11,393 nt of DNA from an uncultured Chloroflexota bacterium. Lineage in GTDB: Bacteria; Chloroflexota; Anaerolineae; Aggregatilineales; Phototrophicaceae. Below the pieces are notes generated by a model. That model saw nothing but the letters and a program-made list of their open reading frames with translations, made no database searches and had not been told where the DNA came from. Location: the NCBI GenBank assembly GCA_937927665.1, contig CALBRY010000211.1, positions 1 to 11,393 on the forward strand, written 5' to 3'. Both the position numbers and the translations under genes were made by a program. Positions 6,616 to 11,393 of the stretch are shown in pieces (within the stretch, counting starts at the first letter, position 1; each line of letters starts with the position of its first letter).

Positions 6616-7380
6616 ATGTCTGCCGCTTCACCCGTCCGCATCGTCACCTTTGCCGAACAGCCGATGACCCCCGCGCTTGAGACGCTTGTCAGCGATCTTA
6701 TTTCCAGCGCATGGAAGCCCATCGCACTGATCGACAATGCCTCGAATCCGCTGTGGGATCGGCTCTATACCGATTTCGCGGCATTTCAATTTCAAGGATA
6801 TGACGAGTCGGATCGGTTGATCCTCGTCGGAAACAGCATTCCCGTATTCTGGGATCAACCATTTGAAAATCTGCCCGATGCCGGATGGGATTGGGCGATC
6901 GTGAGCGGCTTCGAAAGTTATGAATCAGGTACGCCGCCCACAGTATTGAGCGCGCTTTCGGTCACAATCGCCCCCGATCAGCAGGGGACAGGCTTAAGCC
7001 GCGTCGCGATTCTACAAATGAAAGCGATCGCCGCCGCGCATGGGCTGAAGGCGTTGATCGCCCCTGTGCGCCCGAACAGCAAACCTCAGTACGCGCTCAC
7101 GCCGATGGAGCATTACATCACATGGACGCGGGAAGACGGCGCACCCTTTGATCCGTGGCTGCGCACCCATTGGCGGCTTGGCGCGCAGATCGTCAAGGTG
7201 TGCCCGCAGTCAATGCGCGCCGAGTATTCTGTTGCCGAATTCGAAGAAGAAATCGGGATGCGCTTTCCCGAAAGCGGCGCGTATCTCGCGCCGGGGGGCT
7301 TAAATCCGCTTCAGGTTGATCGTGAAGCGGATACCGCCGTTTATGTTGAGCCGAATGTCTGGGTTGTGCATCCCGTCTGA
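6616..7380 (+). CDS. GNAT-fold acyltransferase-like protein of unknown substrate
   Basis: A 254-residue soluble protein. The central part has a GNAT acetyl-CoA motif: LSALSVTIAPDQQGTGLSRVAILQMKAIA-type strand, loop and helix, with Q-Q-G-T-G at residues 122-126, followed by AHGLKALIAPVRPNSK. The C-terminal part holds a distinctive block, YITWTREDGAPFDPWLRTHWRLGA and then MRFPESGAYLAPGGLNPLQVDREAD and a VEPNVWVVHP tail. This block looks like a subfamily signature rather than generic GNAT sequence. The protein is longer than a minimal GNAT (about 150), so it has N- and C-terminal additions. The start has GGAG seven bases upstream. It lies 32 bases after the small GNAT and 11 bases before the first split-barrel gene. 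Confidence 0.75.
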   Translation: MSAASPVRIVTFAEQPMTPALETLVSDLISSAWKPIALIDNASNPLWDRLYTDFAAFQFQGYDESDRLILVGNSIPVFWDQPFENLPDAGWDWAIVSGFESYESGTPPTVLSALSVTIAPDQQGTGLSRVAILQMKAIAAAHGLKALIAPVRPNSKPQYALTPMEHYITWTREDGAPFDPWLRTHWRLGAQIVKVCPQSMRAEYSVAEFEEEIGMRFPESGAYLAPGGLNPLQVDREADTAVYVEPNVWVVHPV

Positions 7381-7391
7381 AGGCAGGTTGA

Positions 7392-7772
7392 ATGACGCGC
7401 ATTTCGAGAAATATCACCTTTGATCAAGCCCGCGATCTGCTGGAACGCGGCGCGCGTGCCTGTCTTGCCTTCGCAAGCGATCACGGCACGCAAGCACAGC
7501 CCGTCGTCGTAATCTGGCACGATGCGCGCTTTTTCGTCGGTATGCCGCAAGCCGCCGCGCAAAAACCCGCCCCCGCCAGCGAAGTCGTGCTGCTGGTCGA
7601 TGAAGGTATTCACTTTTTCGATTTGCGCGCCCTGTATGTTCGCGGGCACGCGCACCCCGTCGAACCGCCGCCGTCCGCGCCATCCGGTCACACATGGTTT
7701 GAGCTAATCCCGCTCAAAACCGTTGCATGGGATTACGGCACGCTGCACGAGGAGTCGTCTGATGAGGCTTGA
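7392..7772 (+). CDS. Split-barrel flavin-binding (PPOX-like) protein, short form
   Basis: A 126-residue protein that matches the pyridoxamine-5'-phosphate-oxidase-like split barrel. It has an N-terminal helix (DQARDLLERGA), then strands ACLAFASDHGTQAQPVVVIWHDARFFVGM, a short charged-loop region, EVVLLVDEGIHFFDLRALYVRGHA, and a final WFELIPLKTVAWDYG. The V-D-E-G...L-R...V-R-G-x-A pattern is typical of family strands 4-6. Such proteins use FMN, F420 or haem at a dimer interface; the cofactor is not evident here. The expected Arg/Lys-rich phosphate-binding loop (often R-x-x-x-L-R) is weak (PQAAAQKPAP). The gene starts 11 bases after the second GNAT and overlaps the next gene by 11 bases. Confidence 0.7.
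   Translation: MTRISRNITFDQARDLLERGARACLAFASDHGTQAQPVVVIWHDARFFVGMPQAAAQKPAPASEVVLLVDEGIHFFDLRALYVRGHAHPVEPPPSAPSGHTWFELIPLKTVAWDYGTLHEESSDEA
7751..7754 (+). promoter_or_regulatory. Ribosome binding site fixing the start of the second split-barrel gene
   Basis: GGAG lies seven bases before ATG 7762-7764. The frame is open further upstream to 7723, but the family-like N-terminus (LDDPAVLEILRRAKVARIATL) begins just after 7762, so this is the start. Confidence 0.75.
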
Positions 7773-8226
7773 TGATCCTGCCGTGTTGGAAATTTTGCGC
7801 CGCGCAAAAGTTGCCCGCATCGCGACCCTTTCCGCGAATGGTCGCCCAAGCGTCACCTCGATCTATTTCGCGTATGTGAACGGGCATATTTGGCTCGGTA
7901 CAGCCGATTGGACGCTGGCAGCGCGCGAAGCCGCCGCCGATCCGCGTGTCAGCGTCCTGTTACAAGTCGAACACAATCCGCAAGACCGCCGCATTTTGCG
8001 AATTACCGGAAACGCCGTCGTGCGAACCGACGGCGCAGCGCAGCGGATATTTATGATTCAGGCGGCACTGCGCTACAGTTGGACGCCGGGAGGATTACTC
8101 AACCAGTGGCAGCACCGGCATTTGCTCGGCATGATGCGCCGCTATCATGCCCAGAGCGCGCATAAAGGCAAAGCATGTGTGATCGATGTCACGCCCGAAA
8201 GCGCCGAAATCCTCGAAGCGCCGTAG
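7762..8226 (+). CDS. Split-barrel flavin/F420-binding (PPOX-family) protein
   Basis: A 154-residue member of the pyridoxamine-5'-phosphate-oxidase-like family. The motif order is clear: a helix then ARIATLSANGRPSVTSIYFAYVNGHIWLGT, TLAAREAAADPRVSVLLQVE, and RILRITGNAVVRTDG. The A-R-I-A-T-L-S-x-x-G-x-P pattern and the D-P-R-V-S-V-L strand are standard. The C-terminal helix-rich part (ALRYSWTPGG to MRRYHAQSAHKGKACVIDVTPESAEIL) is an extension. Proteins of this family reduce or oxidise small molecules or act as flavin- or haem-binding chaperones; which applies is unknown. Its start is inside the previous gene (11-base overlap), so the two are probably translationally coupled. It ends 15 bases before the convergent GH3 gene, with no terminator visible between them. 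Confidence 0.85.
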   Translation: MRLDDPAVLEILRRAKVARIATLSANGRPSVTSIYFAYVNGHIWLGTADWTLAAREAAADPRVSVLLQVEHNPQDRRILRITGNAVVRTDGAAQRIFMIQAALRYSWTPGGLLNQWQHRHLLGMMRRYHAQSAHKGKACVIDVTPESAEILEAP

Positions 8227-8241
8227 AATCAATCTTCGCGG

Positions 8242-9750
8242 CTAAATCTCAGGAATCGCACACGGGAGCGTTCCCGTTGGCGTCAGTTCCCCGAATAGTG
8301 CCCGCGCCAGCGCATCGATCGACGGCTGACGGATGCTGTACGTACACAGATATGTTTCCACGCGCAAAAAGTGCGTCAAATCATACGGCACGCGCAGCGC
8401 GATCACGATCGGCTGTTTGCCCCGGTCAAGCAGCAGGTTGACCAACTGCACTTGTGCCGGGTCTTCGCCCGCGTTGATCGTCCCGATGATGATCACATCC
8501 GCATCATCGAGCGCATTAGCGATCGCCCGCACTGCGCTTGCATCCGCGCCGCGTGCGATTTGCATCCCTGTTGTGCGCGGGTGATAGTGCCGGATCGCCG
8601 TATCCAAGCCGATCGTCACATCCGCCGAAGTATCCGCCGGGGTCAGGTTTTCCGGCTGGACAGTCACAACCGCGATGTGTGCATCCGGACTCAACCTGAG
8701 CGGCAAACGCCCCGCATCCCTCACCAACGTGATCGATTTTTCAGCGATCTCACGCGCAACCTGTTGATGTTCCGCGCTCCCGACGACATCCAGCGCGGGC
8801 AGCGTCTCCCATTTGGGCAGCCGTGATCGCGCGTCAGCGATGCGCCGCAGACTATCAGGATCAGGCGTGTATGGGATCATTTTGGCGAAGAACAACTGCG
8901 CCGGAATATGACCGAGCAGCGCGAGATCAACCCCCGCATTGAGCGCCGCGCATACCGCTTTTGTGCGTCCGAGGCGTGCCACCGCGTGCATATCCATCGC
9001 ATCGGTGATGATCAGCCCTTCAAAGTCCATGCGCGATCGCAAAAGCTGGCGCAAGATGATCGGGGATAGCGTCGAAGGATGATCGGGATCAAGCGCGGTC
9101 GCGTTGATATGCGCGGTCATCACCGCGCCAACGCCGCCATCGATCGCCGCCTTGAACGGCGGGAGTTCGATTTCTGTCAGGCGCAGCAGCGGATGATCGA
9201 CATACACGCCGCCAAAATGCGTATCTCCCGCCACATCCCCATGACCGGGGAAATGTTTGGCAGTCGCGATCACGCCCATCTCTTGCATACCACGGATCAT
9301 CGCCACCGCCAGCGACCCGACCAGCGCCGGATTTTCACCAAACGAGCGCGTACCGATCACCGGATTAGCAGGGTTGTTATTCACATCCACCGACGGCGCG
9401 AAATTCATATTCACGCCCATCGCCAGCAGTTCCCGCGCCAGCACCCGCCCCGCCGCGTAAGCGAGTTCGGGCGAACGGGTCGCGCCGAGCGCCATATTAC
9501 CGGGCAGTTCGGTGGTGCCGCTGGTGACTGCCATCAACTGCCCGCCCTCTTGGTCGATCCCGATGATCGGCGGCAGATGACCACCCTCGGCGGCGGCAGC
9601 ATATAAGCGCTCGTTCAATTGGCGAAGCTGCGCGGGTGTATCGACGTTATAACCGAATAGGCAAAAACTGCTGATTCGTCCCTCGCGCAGTCCCTTCAGG
9701 ATGCCGGGGGGAGCGGTTTTGCCGCGAAAGCTGTGCATGAATTGGAGCAT
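8242..9750 (-). CDS. nagZ: Glycoside hydrolase family 3 beta-N-acetylhexosaminidase (NagZ-type, two-domain)
   Basis: A 502-residue GH3 enzyme that removes terminal GlcNAc, for example from peptidoglycan fragments. The N-terminal TIM barrel (about 1-320) shows IGIDQEGGQ (64-71), FAPSVDVNNNPANPVIGTRSFG (117-138), KHFPGHGDVAGDTH (165-178) and IITDAMDMHAV. The nucleophile is Asp250, and Asp176-His178 in the GDTH loop is the NagZ-type general acid/base dyad. A C-terminal alpha/beta sandwich domain (about 330-502) matches the long form known from Gram-positive relatives. There is no signal peptide, so it should act in the cytoplasm. The start ATG 9748-9750 is fixed because no other start codon lies before the upstream in-frame stop; the ribosome site is weak. 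It is divergent from a ROK kinase. Confidence 0.92.
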   Translation of the reverse strand: MLQFMHSFRGKTAPPGILKGLREGRISSFCLFGYNVDTPAQLRQLNERLYAAAAEGGHLPPIIGIDQEGGQLMAVTSGTTELPGNMALGATRSPELAYAAGRVLARELLAMGVNMNFAPSVDVNNNPANPVIGTRSFGENPALVGSLAVAMIRGMQEMGVIATAKHFPGHGDVAGDTHFGGVYVDHPLLRLTEIELPPFKAAIDGGVGAVMTAHINATALDPDHPSTLSPIILRQLLRSRMDFEGLIITDAMDMHAVARLGRTKAVCAALNAGVDLALLGHIPAQLFFAKMIPYTPDPDSLRRIADARSRLPKWETLPALDVVGSAEHQQVAREIAEKSITLVRDAGRLPLRLSPDAHIAVVTVQPENLTPADTSADVTIGLDTAIRHYHPRTTGMQIARGADASAVRAIANALDDADVIIIGTINAGEDPAQVQLVNLLLDRGKQPIVIALRVPYDLTHFLRVETYLCTYSIRQPSIDALARALFGELTPTGTLPCAIPEI

Positions 9751-9797
9751 AAAAGACGCCCGATCTAAGCGGTTTTCCTTAAAGCAAAATCGGCGTT

Positions 9798-9826
9798 ACC
9801 ATAACCCCCGTACGGAGTGATGTCAA
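9798..9826 (-). promoter_or_regulatory. Sigma70-type promoter for the GH3 gene
   Basis: On the minus strand a perfect TTGACA (plus 9821-9826) is followed by exactly 17 bases and TATGGT (plus 9798-9803), four of six -10 bases. It is about 48 bases upstream of the GH3 ATG in the 92-base divergent gap. The -35 lies only 16 bases from the ROK kinase GTG, so expression of the two genes may interfere. No comparable plus-strand promoter is seen. Confidence 0.65.
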
Positions 9827-9842
9827 GCAAGCGAGATGAATA

Positions 9843-10790
9843 GTGAACAGCTACGCAGTGGGCGTGGATATTGGCGGGACAAAGATCGATAGTGTGTTGA
9901 TGGACAGCGCCGGAAACGTGATCCGCGATGTGATCGTCCCAACCGCTCCGCAAGAAGGCGCGGCGGCGGTATTCGACCGGATCGCGGCGAGTGTGGCGCA
10001 GCTTGCCGACAATGCCCCCGGTGCGATCGTTTCAATCGGGATCGGCTGTACCGGGTTGGTGAATCAGCAAACGGGGATTGTCGAAAATTCGGTGCATCTC
10101 GGCTGGCAAAAAACACCGCTCCGCGATGGCGTGCGTGAACGCCTCCGGTTTGATGTGCCGATCGCCGTCGAAAATGACCTCAAAGCAGCGGCACTCGGTG
10201 AAAAACGTTTCGGCGCAGGGCAGGACTCGGCGGCATTCGTGTATCTGGCGATTGGTACGGGACTTGGCTCAGCGGCGGTGATCGGTGATCGTGTGGTGAG
10301 CGGTTCACGCGGCTTAGCGATGGAACTCGGTCATCTCGTGATCGATCCGCAGGGGCGGCGCTGCGCGTGTGGTCGGCGCGGCTGTCTCGAAACCCTTTTA
10401 AGTGGAACCGGATTAGCACACGCGGCGGGCATTCTGCGGCATGATCACCCGGAAAGCACGCTGTATGCAGGCGACGACAAGCCGACCACAGCGGCGGTAC
10501 TGGCAGCGGCGCGGGCAGGAGATCCATTCGGGCGGCTGTTGATCGACGAAATGCGCGGCGGATTGGCGCGGGCATTATCGATCTGCGCGGCGATCTACAA
10601 CCCCGATCTGATCGTTTTAGGCGGCGGATTCGGCTTGGCGGCATGGGATTTACTCACCGATGGCGTAACAGCGCTGGCGCGTGAACTCGCGCTGCCGGAA
10701 TTATTCGACGGGCTGCGTTTAAGCAAACCGGAATGTCCGCGACAAGCGATCGGGGCGGGTGCGGTCGGGCTTCAGGCGATCGGGCAGTGA
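9843..10790 (+). CDS. ROK-family sugar kinase (glucokinase / N-acetylamino-sugar kinase type)
   Basis: A 315-residue cytoplasmic kinase of the ROK family that phosphorylates a hexose or amino sugar with ATP or a similar donor. The phosphate-binding motif DIGGTK is at 9-14. The catalytic base Asp112 is in ENDLKAAALGE (110-120), and IGTGLGSA is at 137-144. The zinc-site block ELGH (161-164) is followed by CACGRRGCLE (174-183), so His164, Cys174, Cys176 and Cys181 are all present. There is no N-terminal helix-turn-helix, so it is a kinase and not a NagC/XylR repressor. Pairing with the divergent hexosaminidase suggests GlcNAc or MurNAc as substrate, but glucose is equally possible from sequence. 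GTG 9843 puts the motif at the usual distance; a GTG at 9858 is a weaker option. The stop overlaps the next start (GTGA). Confidence 0.9.
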   Translation: MNSYAVGVDIGGTKIDSVLMDSAGNVIRDVIVPTAPQEGAAAVFDRIAASVAQLADNAPGAIVSIGIGCTGLVNQQTGIVENSVHLGWQKTPLRDGVRERLRFDVPIAVENDLKAAALGEKRFGAGQDSAAFVYLAIGTGLGSAAVIGDRVVSGSRGLAMELGHLVIDPQGRRCACGRRGCLETLLSGTGLAHAAGILRHDHPESTLYAGDDKPTTAAVLAAARAGDPFGRLLIDEMRGGLARALSICAAIYNPDLIVLGGGFGLAAWDLLTDGVTALARELALPELFDGLRLSKPECPRQAIGAGAVGLQAIGQ

Positions 10791-11393
10791 TCGAACGCGC
10801 GCGTGCTTTCTTCAGCCGCCTGCCGATTATCGGGCAGATCACGCTGCCGTTGGCGCTCGGTTTGATCGCCAGCCTTGCCTGTATCGGCGCGTTTGCCGCG
10901 CTTGCCGATGACGTGATCGATCAGGAAGATATTGTCACATTCGATCTGGAATTGGCGAACGAACTGCACCGCCAGATGACCCCGGAATTGATCGATATTT
11001 ACCGGGTGTTCAGTTTTATCGGCATGCAGGGGTTACTCGCGGTCGGTGTCGTCGTCGGCATTTATTTCATCGTGAAGAATCAGCGGCTTTCGCTGATGGT
11101 GTGGACAGCGGCGCTGATCGGCGGTCTGCTGCTGAACATGCTGATCAAAGAAGTGTTTGCGCGCCCGCGCCCGGTATTCGCTGACCCGATCGCCGTGATG
11201 AATTCATTCAGCTTTCCGAGCGGTCATGCGATGCTTTCGCTGATCACAATCGGCATGCTGGCTTACTTTTTATGGAGTCGTTTAGCGACTTCGTATGCGC
11301 GCATTTTCGCCGTCTTTTTCGGGATTCTGCTCATTCTGTTGATCGGGATCAGCCGGATGGCGCTCGGCGTGCATTATCTTTCGGACGTAATCG
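10787..11393 (+). CDS. PAP2-family membrane phosphatase (3' truncated at window edge)
   Basis: An integral-membrane phosphatase of the type-2 phosphatidic acid phosphatase family, which can dephosphorylate undecaprenyl pyrophosphate, phosphatidate or similar lipids. The GTG start overlaps the ROK stop by four bases (GTGA), so translation is coupled. The first 202 codons are present. Transmembrane segments are visible at about residues 19-40, 80-96, 104-120, 146-162 and 169-189. The three catalytic motifs are complete: KEVFARPRP (motif 1), FPSGH (motif 2, His as acid) and SRMALGVHYLSD (motif 3, nucleophile His). Only the last helix or tail seems to be missing. Next to a GH3 hexosaminidase and a sugar kinase, a role in cell-wall lipid-carrier recycling is plausible but inferred. 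Confidence 0.92.
   Translation, partial: MIERARAFFSRLPIIGQITLPLALGLIASLACIGAFAALADDVIDQEDIVTFDLELANELHRQMTPELIDIYRVFSFIGMQGLLAVGVVVGIYFIVKNQRLSLMVWTAALIGGLLLNMLIKEVFARPRPVFADPIAVMNSFSFPSGHAMLSLITIGMLAYFLWSRLATSYARIFAVFFGILLILLIGISRMALGVHYLSDVI

Noticed and set aside
7723..7761. Longer N-terminus for the second split-barrel protein
   Set aside because: GGAG at 7751-7754 and family similarity both point to ATG 7762.
8227..8241. Possible bidirectional terminator between the split-barrel and GH3 genes
   Set aside because: Only a five-base inverted match with a long loop could be drawn, and no T-tract follows.
9079..9606. Long plus-strand open frame of about 175 codons inside the GH3 gene
   Set aside because: It is antisense to strongly conserved GH3 motifs, is rich in Arg/His as expected for a shadow frame, and has no recognisable domain. 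The same applies to the open frame at 5680-6207 opposite the binding-protein gene.
9843..10790. ROK protein as a transcriptional repressor for the palindrome at 6200
   Set aside because: It lacks the N-terminal helix-turn-helix that ROK repressors have and starts directly at the kinase phosphate motif.
1..11393. tRNA, rRNA, CRISPR array, insertion sequence or prophage
   Set aside because: No cloverleaf, regular repeat-spacer pattern, transposase or phage gene was seen on either strand.

Overview
The window reads as an ordinary, densely packed bacterial chromosome segment that is moderately GC-rich by eye. It has no mobile elements, RNA genes or CRISPR. The mix fits a Chloroflexota (Anaerolineae-like) bacterium: an S9 peptidase of the acylaminoacyl-peptidase type, an AAQ-type exported UgpB-like sugar-binding protein, a split-barrel flavoprotein pair, and a GH3/ROK amino-sugar pair. 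This assignment is an inference from gene style, since no marker gene is present. Both exported soluble proteins are almost free of basic residues. The cytoplasmic proteins look normal in this respect, which hints at a saline or otherwise acid-proteome-selecting exterior.

Layout: (1) 2-1597 (+) is a 5'-truncated S9 prolyl-oligopeptidase-type peptidase. It is convergent with (2) 1594-2409 (-), a CoiA-like nuclease-fold protein. (3) 2532-4003 (+) is a two-gene unit with a calcineurin-like metallophosphoesterase and a DtxR/MntR-family regulator; the regulator lacks several primary metal ligands. (4) 4000-4659 (-) is a very acidic secreted protein, convergent with the regulator. (5) 4816-6147 (-) is a solitary ABC sugar-type substrate-binding protein with a clear terminator downstream and a 12-bp palindrome in its promoter region. 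(6) 6293-8226 (+) is a compact four-gene operon: a small PF14542-type GNAT, a larger GNAT-fold protein, and two overlapping split-barrel (PPOX-like) flavoproteins. (7) 8242-9750 (-) is a two-domain, leaderless GH3 beta-N-acetylhexosaminidase (NagZ type) with a good sigma70-type promoter. It is divergent from (8) 9843-10790 (+), a ROK-family sugar kinase whose stop overlaps the start of (9), a PAP2-family membrane phosphatase that runs off the right edge.

How the genes may work together: GH3, ROK kinase and PAP2 make a plausible cell-wall cluster. A cytoplasmic hexosaminidase would release amino sugars, a ROK kinase would phosphorylate them, and a membrane lipid phosphatase could recycle undecaprenyl or other lipid phosphates. 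The GNAT-GNAT-PPOX-PPOX operon is the least explained unit and is the best candidate for something undescribed. I do not see a clear novel defence or mobile system. The most useful leads are that operon, the regulator with an altered metal site, the palindrome at the orphan binding-protein promoter, and the lysine-free exported proteins.
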